Shown: positions 1 to 11,488, counted from the stretch's first letter. The stretch: 16,039 nucleotides of DNA from Brachionus koreanus (GCA_016987375.1 PJRA01000444.1:1047761-1063799); one strand, 5' to 3'. The notes: generated by a model from the sequence alone, not told the origin. Numbers and translations are program-made.

Positions 1-631
1 TTTGAATTCATTTCTAAATTTTACAAAAGAAATTCATTTTAAAATTCGTTTATAATTTATAATTTAAATTAGCTAGGTAAAAATATTTTCAATTTGATTA
101 AATAGACAAAAATGATTTAGCTATTTTAAAAAAAAAATTGGATTAAAAATTGACTCTAGATCTAAAATAATGACATGATGCATTTTCTTTTATTGATTTT
201 CACATACTAGGAATATTTTTCTACAAAATATCATGCTTAAGATCAAATTTATTGATTTAATCACGGTTTCTGATGTCGTAATTACTGACACTTTTTAGAG
301 ATTATTCACTAATAATAATTTTTAAATTCATTTCCTCGTTGTTTAAAGCTAGTACTAATTTATGATCAACATGAACAAAATTTTTCTAAAATATAAAAAT
401 GTTTTTTAGTCTAAGATCATTATTTTTGTATCAAATCTTTCATCAAATTCCAAAAAAAAAGTCATCATTTATGAATCATGCTTAAGGAAAACTTGCATTT
501 TTTTAATGAAAAAACACAAACGTGTACACTTTACTTATGCATAAAAACTCTGGTATTTTCTCAATTTACTAGAGATTTTTCTCACCTGTTTTCTCTTTTT
601 TTTTTAAATAAAAACTAAAAGTTTTTTTTTT
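1..631. other. AT-rich region upstream of guanylate kinase, no gene seen
   Basis: No open frame, splice-consistent exon chain or RNA gene could be supported here. It is AT-rich sequence with short A and T runs. The last stretch, about 590-631, is a T-rich tract directly before the first ATG of the guanylate kinase. It could be 5' UTR or a pyrimidine tract of a 5' UTR intron, but no donor was identified. Confidence 0.6.
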
Positions 632-1276
632 ATGTTAAAATTAATTCAAACAGCTGCTAGAACAATGGCATCGCAATTAAAAAATGACAACAGCTTAAGA
701 CCAGTTGTGTTTTGCGGTCCATCGGGAAGTGGCAAATCGACTTTATTGAAGCGGTTAATGAATGAATTTCCACAAGCTTTCGCTTTTAGTGTTTCACACA
801 CGACACGAAAGCCTAGACAGGGCGAGGAAAATGGAAGAGAATATCATTTTGTTACTCGTGAAGAGATGCTCGAAGCTATTGAGAACAATGAATTTCTGGA
901 ACATGCTCAATTTTCCGGAAATTATTACGGAACTTCCAAAAAAGCAGTTCAAACTGTCCTTGAAAGTGGAAGAATTTGTGCATTGGATGTTGACATACAA
1001 GGAGTAAAGAGTCTAAAGAAAAGCAATCTGAATCCAATTTATTGCTTTGTTAAACCACCAAGTTTAGAAGCATTGGAAAAACGATTGAAAGAAAGGGGAA
1101 CTGAAACTCCTGAATCGTTGCAAAAACGACTAGATACAGCTAAAATTGAACTGGAATTTGAAAAATCTGAACCAAATGCGTTTGATTACATTATCGTTAA
1201 TGATGATCTTGAACAAGCTTATGCCAAATTAAAAGAGATCTTAAAGTCTCAATTGTCCAAATTAAATGGATTTTGA
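632..1276 (+). CDS. GUK1: Guanylate kinase (GMP kinase), intronless
   Basis: Guanylate kinase transfers phosphate from ATP to GMP to make GDP, in purine nucleotide supply. The frame gives 214 residues with the whole family layout: P-loop GPSGSGKST at residues 29-37, the GMP-binding stretch SHTTRKPR at 55-62 followed by NGREYHFV at 67-74, and DVDIQG at 119-124. The lid segment with its arginines lies around residues 136-150. Animal cytosolic enzymes are close to 200 residues, so this frame has a short N-terminal addition. A second ATG at 665 (residue 12) has A at -3 and G at +4, a much better initiation context than the T-rich context of 632; starting there gives 203 residues. Residues 1-16 are basic, free of acidic residues and could be a weak mitochondrial presequence. 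No intron interrupts the gene, unlike its neighbours. Identity is clear; the start is not. Confidence 0.96.
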   Translation: MLKLIQTAARTMASQLKNDNSLRPVVFCGPSGSGKSTLLKRLMNEFPQAFAFSVSHTTRKPRQGEENGREYHFVTREEMLEAIENNEFLEHAQFSGNYYGTSKKAVQTVLESGRICALDVDIQGVKSLKKSNLNPIYCFVKPPSLEALEKRLKERGTETPESLQKRLDTAKIELEFEKSEPNAFDYIIVNDDLEQAYAKLKEILKSQLSKLNGF

Positions 1277-1348
1277 TCGACAAAAGCATAGATCTGAAAA
1301 TTTATTAGGTTTATTTAGTTTTGTTTAAAAGCTTATTTTATTTGTTTG

Positions 1349-1354
1349 AATAAA
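1349..1354 (+). terminator. Putative poly(A) signal of guanylate kinase
   Basis: An AATAAA hexamer lies 72 bases after the stop codon of the guanylate kinase, in T-rich sequence. It is the first canonical signal downstream. Confidence 0.55.
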
Positions 1355-2318
1355 TAGTAAATTTTTTATATAACTCATTTTTGTTTCTATTAAATTAAAA
1401 AATCATTTATCCTGTAAACAATAACTCCACTGCTTTATAAGAAAAATTTTAATATTTAGAAATGCTAATTATAATTCTATCATAATTAAGTTTCTTATTT
1501 TTAAATTGAGGCAAAAAAAAGTTTCGTAACTGATTCCATATTCTTTAATCAAATCAAAAGTATCTAAGTTACGAGTTTTGAAAACTTCTCAGAATAAAAT
1601 GAGAAAGATAGTTTATTAGAATTAAATTTTTTAATTCAACTTTTCAATTTCATTTTTTTTCAAAATTCATCAAACTAATATAGTGATTTGCATAGAAAAG
1701 ATGATAAGAAGAGGCAAATTAGTTAACCAGGATATTGATTAGTCTAGAACATGACAAATAAATGTTTTTAAAAAGAGCTCATTATTTTTGAGAACAAGAT
1801 AAAATTTCGCATAAACTGTTAAATTTTCATATAATTATAGGAAAAAAAAAATCATCGCAAAATTTTGTTATTTTCATTCCAATTAATGTTGATTTTTATT
1901 TCTGGTTTAAATTTCAAAATTTGTTGCATATCTTAACAAAATAAAACGCCTATATTCTATTTTCAATATTTGCCTCACAAATCTAGAAGGTTATTAATCT
2001 AATGAATAAAAATTTTCTATATTTGAATAGGATAAAGCAAAAAAGAATTTTTTATATAATATTTTCAACTGTTACTTGATATTGATCATTTTCTACTTTA
2101 AAATTGAAATTTAATTAAATTAAAATATAAAATATTTCTCAAGGCTAACAAATTAATTTCTCGAAATCGCTTTCAACTTTAATTGAAAATTAAACAAAGT
2201 CTCTCTTGCCAACTACTCAAAAAAATTTCTATTAATTTAACTAGTGTTTCGATTTTGTTTATAAGCCAAATCAAAAACTTAAATATATAAATAAAAATAT
2301 AAAAATTTTAATATAAAA
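1355..2318. other. Intergenic AT-rich DNA, nothing recognised
   Basis: About 960 bases between the guanylate kinase and the TBATA-like gene. Both strands are rich in stops. No exon chain, tRNA or inverted repeat of note was seen. The 3' end presumably contains the promoter and 5' UTR of the TBATA-like gene; no TATA box can be singled out in such AT-rich sequence. Confidence 0.55.
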
Positions 2319-3034
2319 ATGAGCTATTTTAGCCGGGATTTTCACTTTCAACCTGTTAAAAAATACCACATTGTCAGTTCTGTGAACGATTCTGCGTTGA
2401 CTAATCGTTTCGGAACTCGAAGTCACAACATGTTTTTTGTCCGGCATGCTGCAAATCCTAGAAATCTAAAATTTCTTACAGGTACGATTCCACCAGTTTA
2501 TTTAAAGTTTCTAATCTAAACTATCAAGGGGTAGATGGTTCTATGATTTGTTCAATAAAAGAAGATAGCTATACACTTCCAGATGATATGAAAAAAAAGT
2601 TGAAAAATACCCTTTATGAAAGTCCCGCATATGATAAATATTTTTTTCCCAAAATGCTTAATGATAGTGTACCTGATTTGGAAACGAAGCGATCTCAGGC
2701 AGTCAAAAATTTTAGCCGAAAAATTGGAATAGCAAATTCTGAAGTGAAAAGTGACATAGATAAATTGTCAATTCTAAATAAATTTGTTAAAAATGAACCA
2801 AGCAAAAAATTAACTCAAAGTCTTGAAGGAAAAATTTCGAACCGCAGTACCAGAAATTCAATTGAAAGATCTAAAAACGGGGAAAAATTTGAAAGCAAAT
2901 CAGTTTTTTGGATGGGGCCTTCCAAAACCGATAACCCTGAACTACAATCAAATTCACTTATTTTACCAAAGTTAAAAACTCTTCGATTGAACAATTCAAA
3001 CCAAAAGGAAAAAACAAAATTGACAAAATTGTAA
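2319..3034 (+). CDS. TBATA/SPATIAL-like protein, two exons
   Basis: Exons 2319-2481 and 2529-3034 join across a 47-nt GT-AG intron (phase 1) into a 222-residue protein. Without the splice the first frame ends after 66 residues. Joined, the sequence reads smoothly through residues 30-67: RFGTRSHNMFF, then RH, a Pro-containing stretch, LTG (53-55) spanning the intron, then SMICSIKED (59-67). This pattern matches the N-terminal core of the TBATA (SPATIAL, C10orf27) family, an animal protein linked to thymus, brain and testis. Its biochemical role is poorly known. The rest (about 70-222) is Lys/Ser/Asn-rich, probably disordered, and not recognisable. The ATG has A at -3. The protein is shorter than the vertebrate form as I recall it. 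The family assignment rests on one short conserved block, so it is moderately sure. Confidence 0.68.
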
Positions 3035-3121
3035 TTAAGGACTTGAAATACGCAATATTGATTCTTTAATTGGGAATGGAACATCATCCACTTCTATCAA
3101 AAGTACTACTATCAGAATGTG

Positions 3122-3127
3122 AATAAA
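3122..3127 (+). terminator. Putative poly(A) signal of the TBATA-like gene
   Basis: AATAAA 87 bases after the stop codon, followed by a T-rich stretch. Confidence 0.5.
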
Positions 3128-3789
3128 CTTTTTCTTTTAAATTATTACTAATTTAAATTTTTGTTAAAAAATTTTTTTATCTACCATTTTAAACTTGATT
3201 AATTGTCATAAGGACTTTTAACAACTAAAAAGTTAGAATGAGATAATTTTTTCAAATAAAATTTGAGTAATTTTTGTCTATGTTTTTGTTATAATTTACT
3301 ATTTGATTATTTTAAACCTGATATCTAAGCTTAATAATTAAAATATTAAAAAAAACATAAAATATTTTTGAATCAAGCTAACATTTTTAAATTACTGAAA
3401 CATTTTAAACAAAAAATTGTTTTTTAAATTAAAATTTTTCAATAGTTTTTGAAATCATAAATCTTACTAATTTGAGCTTCAGAATAAAAATATGGTTTTT
3501 GGATAAGAAGACTAGAACAAAAAAAGTTTCAAAATTATAAACAAACCAAAATTATGAATCGTTATCTGAAAAATTTTTCCAATTAAACGTGATTCCAAAT
3601 TTGGTAAACAAACTGAAATTAAAATTAGAATTGACGATAACTTTTATCTATGATGTTGATAGGACTAATTTAAAATTGGATAATAATTGCAGTCATAAAA
3701 AAAAAGAGTTGATAAAAATTTTTAGATAGAAAGTATCAGATTTAAATTCCAAAAACAATTCTAAATATTCAATTATAACTAAAATATAA
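3128..3789. other. Intergenic AT-rich DNA before the SLC5 gene
   Basis: About 660 bases with no supportable exon. It must hold the promoter and 5' UTR of the transporter at 3790. No specific regulatory motif stands out. Confidence 0.5.
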
Positions 3790-6274
3790 ATGATTCCCGG
3801 ATTAAACAAATTTCATTATGCAGACTACATAGTTTTTGTAGCAATGCTGATATTTAGCGCAGCAATTGGCTTGGCTTTTGGATGGCTCAATCGGAAAAAA
3901 CAATCCACCAAAGATTTTTTGCTGGGCGGCGGTGATCTCAAAGTTTTTCCTGTTGGAATATCCATTTTAGCAAGTTTTACATCTGCCATAGCTATATTAG
4001 GATTTTCAGCCGAAATGTATAGATATGGAACCATGTATTGGATGATTACTTTGTCATATCCATTTACCCAAGGTTTTGCTGCTTTGGTCTTCATTCCTTT
4101 GTTTCATGGACTTAAAATCACCAGTGCATACCAAGTAGATGCAAAGATAATGAAAGCTTTATTTTAAATAATTGCGTTTTTTTAAGTATTTAGAATTAAG
4201 ATTTCATAAATATGTCCGTACTACAGCTTCAATTATTTTCTCTTTTCAAATGGTAAAATTGTAAATTTTTGGCAATTATTCAATTTTTAAAAGCTTCTAA
4301 ATTTCATAGTTTCTTTATATGTCTGTGGCTTTATATACACCAGCTCTAGCAATAGAACAAGGTTAAATTTTTTAGAATTAAATATATTGCTGTTAAATCA
4401 GATTACTGATATTTGTTTTATTTTTCTAAATAATAATTTGAGCAAAAATTAATATTTATGCTATTTTTTTTTTAAGTGACAGATATATCTCTAGTAATTT
4501 CTATTGGTAAATTTTTTTTCAATTAGACTAAATAAAAAATTTAATTTTTTTCAAAGTTGGAACTGGAGCTATTTGTATTTTGTATACTGTTATTGGAGGA
4601 ATGAAGGTAATCAAACAAGCTAAAGAATCTAATTTTATAATTAAGTTTTTTTTAAGGCAACTGTATGGATAGACACATTTCAAGTTTTAATTATGTTTGC
4701 GGGTAAATTCTAGAATAATAAAATAATAAATATACAAGGCCAGCATTTTAAGGTCTGATTGCAGTTGCCATTAAAGGAACTTTAGATATACCGGGAGGTT
4801 TTACAGAACTGATAAGAAGAGCTGATCGATCTGGTCGTATAGAATTTTTTGAGTATCTATTGAATATATTCTCAGAGAGTAAAAGCTCTAAATTTAAAAA
4901 ATAGTTTCAATCCCAATCCATTTGTGCGGCATACATTTTGGACTCTGTTTTTCGGAGGCTTCTTAACCAATTTAACTGTCTATGGTTCTAATCAAGGCAC
5001 AATTCAGCGCTATTTGACTGTTAAAAACTGGCAAAATGCCTCCAAGTACAAATTTTCTTTTTTGAATATTTTTTAACCAATTTTTTAGAGCCCTAATGAT
5101 CAATTTAATTGGTGGAGTATTTCTTTTAACATTAACTTGCTTTTGCGGTCTTGTAGCCTATGCTAAATATTATGAATGTGATATTTTAGGAAGTGGTATT
5201 ATTAAAAGAGGAGAACAGGTAATAAAAAATATTAAAGTGTTTTGTCAAAATTTTAAAGTGTTTTCATCTAGCTTTTGCCATATCTTGTAATGGATATTTT
5301 GGGAAAATTGCACGGCCTACCGGGTCTTTTTGTGGCCACTATTTACAGTGCAGCTCTTAGGTATTTTTAAATTTTCTTTTTGTTTCAAAAATTGATAAGT
5401 ATAAACTTTGAAAATTTTAGTACAATTTCCGGGGGAATGAACTCTTTGGCTGCAGTTTGCATTACAGATTTTGTAAAGCCTATTTATTTAATAACAAAAG
5501 GCCATGCTTTAAATGAAAAAAAAGCGGCTTATATTACAAAAGGCCTTGGTAATAATGAATAAAAAATTGATGAAAATTAAAAATTTTCTTTTTCCAGCTT
5601 TGCTCTTTGGACTAGGAGCCATTGGTCTTGCTTATCTTTGCCAATTTTTTGGGAATACTGTCCTTCAGTTGGCCTTAAGCATTTTTGGTCTTCTTGGCGG
5701 CCCACTCCTCGGAGTTATTACTCTGGGAATGTTCTTTAAAAAAGCGAATTGGGTGGTAAGTTAAAAAAATTTTTTTTCCTATTTATTTTAGTTAATTTCT
5801 TTAAAAAAAATAAAAGGGAGCACTAACAGGACTTATTGTAAGTACGATTGCAAACATTTGGCTAGGTATAGAAGGTGTTCTATACAGTAAACCAACTGGA
5901 CTCAAGCCTGTGTCCACAGCTGGGTGTAATTTTACCGCATTTCCTGTAACTCAACCACCTTTGACTACAGTCCCAGCTCTGGAGGAAGATTTGTAAAAAA
6001 ATTAAGTTTAGAAAAAAAATTTAATATTTTTTTATTAAGAGGACCAGTTTTTTACAGAATGTCTTATCTTTACTACTCGCTATTTGCATGTTTAATTACA
6101 TATTTTCTCGGAGTAGTTGTCAGCTTTATAGTTGAGAAAAAAAAATTGGTTGAAATAAAACCTACTAATCCAGAATATTTGGTTAATTGGAAAATTTGGA
6201 CCAACAATCGAATTGTTCAAACACAGATCAATGATAAAGACTTAGAGCTTGAAGTAAAAAAAATTAATCTTTGA
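3790..6274 (+). CDS. SLC5-family sodium-coupled solute transporter (monocarboxylate/multivitamin/iodide branch), 14 exons
   Basis: Exons: 3790-4134, 4187-4252, 4310-4361, 4477-4506, 4557-4606, 4657-4702, 4753-4852, 4905-5045, 5089-5218, 5272-5360, 5421-5548, 5598-5755, 5817-5992, 6040-6274. All junctions are GT-AG and keep frame, giving 581 residues with one terminal stop. Family marks are a first membrane segment at about 10-32, FLLGGG at 43-48, the sodium-site helix with [15 protein letters not shown] at 61-75, [13 protein letters not shown] at 178-190, RHTFW in exon 8, and [10 protein letters not shown] at 350-359, the second half of the sodium site. An NFT glycosylation sequon lies at 483-485 in a predicted outer loop. 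Length and motifs fit the SLC5A5/6/8/12 branch, which takes up monocarboxylates, biotin/pantothenate or iodide with Na+ at the plasma membrane. The substrate cannot be told from this. Introns are 43-115 nt. Confidence 0.93.
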
Positions 6275-6315
6275 TTGTAAATTTGTCTCTTTATTTGATT
6301 TATGTTTTTGGATAA

Positions 6316-6321
6316 AATAAA
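6316..6321 (+). terminator. Putative poly(A) signal of the SLC5 gene
   Basis: AATAAA 42 bases after the transporter stop, in an overlapping A/T series. It lies only 50 bases from the stop codon of the convergent CIMIP1-like gene. Confidence 0.55.
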
Positions 6322-6365
6322 ATAATTTCTTCACAGAAATGTATTCTTATTAACTAAAAAAAATT

Positions 6366-6371
6366 TTTATT
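6366..6371 (-). terminator. Poly(A) signal overlapping the stop of the CIMIP1-like gene
   Basis: On the minus strand the last codon is followed by TGAATAAA: the final A of the TGA stop is the first A of the AATAAA hexamer. The 3' UTR must then be very short. Confidence 0.5.
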
Positions 6372-6768
6372 CATATGATCGCCTCACTTGGCCAATTTAA
6401 TGATTTAAAAATACTGCCCCTTGATTTTGCATGTGACCCATATTTTTCAAGTTTAAATCTTTCATCAGTCGACTTCCAACCGATCCATGCAGATGCCGTT
6501 CTTGGAATTGGTTTAAAATTTTGTATACGCTTTATAAGCTCAGCTTCAGTAGATATTGCAGTTTTTTTTCTCTTAATAATTAAACTATTACAAAAAAATC
6601 ACGCTTAAATTTGAAATATACTTCATCTTTTGCCATAAAACCCCATTTTTGTGGCCATATTTTGGCTGACTCGTCAATTTTTCGCACATGATCCTTCCAG
6701 ATATTATCTTTGGCCACATATGAATGCTTGTCATCATACATCAAATCAGTTTTTTCGTCTTTTTCCAT
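6371..6768 (-). CDS. CIMIP1: CIMIP1 (C20orf85) homologue, ciliary microtubule inner protein, two exons
   Basis: Minus-strand exons 6622-6768 and 6371-6571 join over a 50-nt GT-AG intron (6572-6621, phase 0) to give 115 residues. Exon 1 carries DNIWKDHVRKIDESAKIWPQ (21-40) then KWGF. Exon 2 carries SAWIGWKS (76-83) and ends in LNWPSEAII. These match the family pattern: an N-terminal IW...WPQ.WGF block, a central IGW[RK]S and a C-terminal Trp-Pro near the end. The human protein is about 137 residues, so the linker between the two blocks is shorter here. The family sits inside the lumen of axonemal doublet microtubules of motile cilia. The ATG has G at -3 and G at +4. The gene converges on the SLC5 gene, with 96 bases between the stop codons. 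I am confident because both conserved ends appear in frame after splicing. Confidence 0.85.
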
Positions 6769-7396
6769 TTCAAACTCTAAGCGTAAAATTTTAACAAAAA
6801 TTAATTTTATTTAAGTTTGTTTTAAATGTTTATTAAGAAACATATACTTTTTTTCTTTGTTTGTTTCTTCAGAAAAGTGGCTTTTTTTTCAAATAATAAA
6901 TATTTAAATACCTTATTTTGATTATTTTGCCATTTTGTCAATAAATAGTTTTACTTGTTCAAGTAAAAAATGCTTTTATTGCTAATTATTTCTTGAAACA
7001 TTTAACTTAAAAAGCCAAAATTAAAATAAGAAACATTCTTAAATTTTTAGGTTAAGTATTAGGATTTTAAACGAGTCAATACATGTTACATACACATTCT
7101 AAAAAGATCGATTAATTTTAATTTTACATTTATTTAAGCTAAATTAAAAAAATTTCTTAAGAACCGTTTTAAATCAAATGAATTAATTGCACAATTATTT
7201 CAAGTCTTAAGAAAAAAATAAAAAATTCTCAATTTATTTTGGATTATTTAAACATGTTGAATTTATAATGTTTTTTTTTTTGCATTATTTAAAAAAATAA
7301 TATTTAATAAATAAATAAATGCAGACTTTTCATTAATTCTAAAATTTTATTGTGATCAATATTAAAAAATAAAATTTATCAAGTTTTTAAAAGTGC
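6769..7396. other. Intergenic DNA between CIMIP1-like and fucose synthase genes, with one hairpin
   Basis: Both flanking genes are on the minus strand, so this holds the CIMIP1-like promoter and the downstream flank of the fucose synthase gene. It is very AT-rich and no exon was seen. One perfect 9-bp inverted repeat with a 2-base loop lies at 6949-6968. Confidence 0.5.
6949..6968. repeat. Perfect 9-bp hairpin
   Basis: TTTTACTTG, then TT, then CAAGTAAAA. It stands about 180 bases upstream of the CIMIP1-like start. Function unknown; it could be chance in AT-rich DNA, though the C/G pairs make it less trivial. Confidence 0.4.
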
Positions 7397-7400
7397 TTTA

Positions 7401-7402
<2 letters not shown>
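7397..7402 (-). terminator. Poly(A) signal overlapping the stop of the fucose synthase gene
   Basis: On the minus strand the stop TAA runs directly into TAAA, so AATAAA begins at the second base of the stop codon. This is the same arrangement as in the neighbouring CIMIP1-like gene. Confidence 0.5.
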
Positions 7403-8911
<1,509 letters not shown>

Positions 8912-9842
8912 TTCAAAATTTCTTAAAATATTTAAAATTCACGTTTATGAAACTTGAAATTATTTATGCAAGAGTAAAATAAGAAATCCAAAATTGCTAA
9001 GTTTATTTCAATTAAAATTAGTTTAAATATTTTAAGAAAATGAAAAATTAAAAAAAATTAGAATTCAATTTTTTTTTCGTTAGATTGAATTAAGATAAAT
9101 ATAATATCTATTGAACAAAAGAATCATTTGAAATATATTCATTTGTCACTTGAATTCAAAGTTATAGATCGTAAAAACCATTTCAATATTTCCATTTTTT
9201 TTAAATTAACTACATGTTGATAAAATAAATTTATTTTATTGAATAAAAAAAATTGAAATCGAAATTGTATTTGAAAATTATTTTCTTTTAAATCTAACTT
9301 CTATTCGATAAATATAAATAATACATTTAGAATTTAAACTCTATTAAATTCGATAAGCTAGATTTCAAATATTAACTAATTTATTTTCGGTCCTTGTTTT
9401 ATGCTTAATTTAGACAATTTAAATATATCTATATTTTTGTCATGGAAAACTAATATTTTTTTAATATATGTTTTTAATTTTAGTCATAACTCAATTAAAA
9501 ATTGTAAAATAATGACAAATTTTGACAGATGACATATTTAAAATATTTCTTACCTAATAATTTAATTTTTAGCCGCTTGAAAAATTTTTAACATGGTTAA
9601 ATTTATTGTCTAATTTTCCGAACTCATCCTGCACCAGCAATTTCTTAATTTTAGATAATTGCCTATTTTAATTTCAATTTTGATGACTTGGGGAAAATAA
9701 AAATAAAATTTAAAATTAGAAAATTTTGCTTTGTAATAAATTTTTATTATTTAAAAAATAATAATTTATTTTAGTGAAAAAACAAATAATTTTATTTTAA
9801 AAAATAAATTTTTGATTCTTAGTGAAAGAATATTTTGAAAAT
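8912..9842. promoter_or_regulatory. Divergent intergenic region between GFUS and the SDR epimerase
   Basis: 931 bases separate the two start codons, which point away from each other, so both promoters lie here. The sequence is AT-rich without a recognisable exon or a clear core promoter motif. Shared regulation is only an inference from layout and from the related chemistry of the two enzymes. Confidence 0.45.
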
Positions 9843-10834
9843 ATGAAGATACTTGTAACAGGTTTGTTATATTGTTTTAATGTTTAGATAAAAATTTTGT
9901 AAAAATTCTTTCTAAAGGAGGTGCTGGCTATATTGGTTCCGCACTGGTTCCAATGCTGATTGAAAAAAATTATAATGTCATTGTTTACGATCTTTTTAAT
10001 TATGGATCCGAATCGCTCATTTCATGCTCTTTATCAAAAAATTTAACACTTATTAAAGGAGATATTCGTGATGAAAGCAAATTAATTGAGGCAATGAAAG
10101 ATGCTGATTTTATAATTCATTTGGCCGCTTTTGTTGGCTATCCAGCATGCAGCAAAGATCCAGAACTAGCTATGTCAACTAACATTGAAGGAACAAAATT
10201 GTTAGTCAAAAATATGAAAAAAAATCAAAAGTTGATTTTTTCCAGCACAGGCTCATGTTATGGAGCTGTTCCAGATGGATTTTGTACTGAAGAAACTCCT
10301 TTAAGTCCATTGAGTTTATATGGTCAGACCAAAGTTGAAGGAGAAAAATTTGTTAAAGAAGTAAATGGCATTAGTCTTAGATTAGCCACTATTTTTGGAA
10401 TATCTCAAAGACTAAGATTAGATCTTTTGATAAATCATTTGACATACAAGGCTTTATGTGAAAAAAGCTTCGAAATATATGAATCAAATTTTAAAAGAAC
10501 TTTTCTTCACGTAAAAGACGTGGCTAAAGCTTTTGTTTTTTCAATTGAAAATTATGATAGAATGCAGGGACAAGTTTTTAATATTGGAGCAGATTCACTA
10601 AATTTCACTAAGTTGGATGTATGTAATTTTATTAAACAAGCATTACCTAATTGCGTTATAACTTTGACTGACAATGGAACTGATGCTGACAAGAGAGATT
10701 ATCAAGTAAGCTATGAAAAAATTCAGAAATTAGGATTTCAACCCGACATAACAGTTCAAGATGGAATTAGAGAGTTAATATCATTTTTGCCTTGTTTGTC
10801 TGAAGAATTTATCAAAAAAACAACTAATATTTGA
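9843..10834 (+). CDS. NAD-dependent nucleotide-sugar epimerase/dehydratase, bacterial-type extended SDR, two exons
   Basis: Exon 1 is only 9843-9861 (MKILVT plus one base). A 56-nt GT-AG intron splits the first glycine codon of the Rossmann motif, and exon 2 is 9918-10834. The protein has 311 residues. Visible features are GGAGYIG at 7-13, an Asp at 31 after the second beta strand (the usual sign of NAD preference), GDIRD at 54-58, HLAAFVG at 74-80, SSTGSCYG at 115-122, and the catalytic pair Tyr141-GQT-Lys145. RLATIFGISQRLRLDL and the late KRDYQVSYEKI resemble the sugar-nucleotide epimerases found in bacterial surface-polysaccharide clusters more than animal GALE, TGDS or UXS1. The ATG has A at -3. 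The substrate is unknown, probably a UDP-, GDP- or dTDP-sugar. Transfer from bacteria is plausible, but base composition and the intron look native. It lies head to head with GFUS. Confidence 0.88.
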
Positions 10835-10859
10835 ATTTTTTTCAATTATTCTTTTAAAA

Positions 10860-10865
10860 AATAAA
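10860..10865 (+). terminator. Putative poly(A) signal of the SDR epimerase gene
   Basis: AATAAA 25 bases after the stop codon, followed by a T run. Confidence 0.5.
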
Positions 10866-11488
10866 TTTTTTTTAGCATCTAGTTTTAAATAAAAAAGTTT
10901 TCAACTAACCGAGTTGAAGAATCTGCATGCAAGATTGACATAAATTGGAAATTCATGATTCCAAATCATTTAAAAGGATCTAATCGCGTGCAAATATAAA
11001 TGAAATATAAAATTCTGAAAGCTTTAACTTAAAGACATTTTTAATTAATGAGAATAAATTAGTTTGAAAAACAGTGTAAAAAAAATTCATAGTTGAATTA
11101 AAAGTTAACAGTTTTTTTCTATTAAAGCTATAAAAATTGATCTCATAAAGAAATTAATTTATCCAAAAGAAGAATTTAAAAAAATTCGTCCTCCTATTCT
11201 ATCAATTTTTTGTTGTTTAAGTCATATATTTAAAATAAAAATAAATGCTGTTTGAGTATAGGCTAGAAGGGCTAGAGAAATAGAAGATCTGATAAGATAG
11301 ATTACACAAGGGAGTCGGGCTTTCAATAAATTATGATTGAGTAAAAAGAATTTTTTTTTTTTTTGGAAAATAAAATCAATTTTAATTTTAAATTCAATCC
11401 TTCTTATTACATAAAAGAAATGAATTATCAATTAAGTTGATCTAAAAAAACAAAGGCCTTTATTACAAGAAATATTAGCTAATTAAGA

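Noticed and set aside
762..1007. Plus-strand open frame inside guanylate kinase, and its minus-strand partner at 794-1000
   Set aside because: Both are shadows of the guanylate kinase frame with no recognisable protein features.
2815..3087. Minus-strand open frame of 90 codons
   Set aside because: It overlaps the second exon of the TBATA-like gene in antisense, and its Phe/Leu-rich content mirrors the Lys/Asn-rich sense frame.
6375..6608. Plus-strand open frame of 77 codons
   Set aside because: It is the antisense of CIMIP1-like exon 2, whose minus-strand reading has clear family motifs.
9200..9260. AT-only palindromes in the divergent intergenic region
   Set aside because: Short palindromes of A and T are expected by chance at this base composition.
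11109..11250. Plus-strand stop-free stretch reading with Lys/Ile-rich residues and IRPPILSIF
   Set aside because: Short, no ATG, no family match, and no partner exons with consistent splice phases.
11222..11431. Minus-strand open frame of 69 codons
   Set aside because: Hydrophobic low-complexity translation from AT-rich DNA with no similarity I recognise; likely chance.
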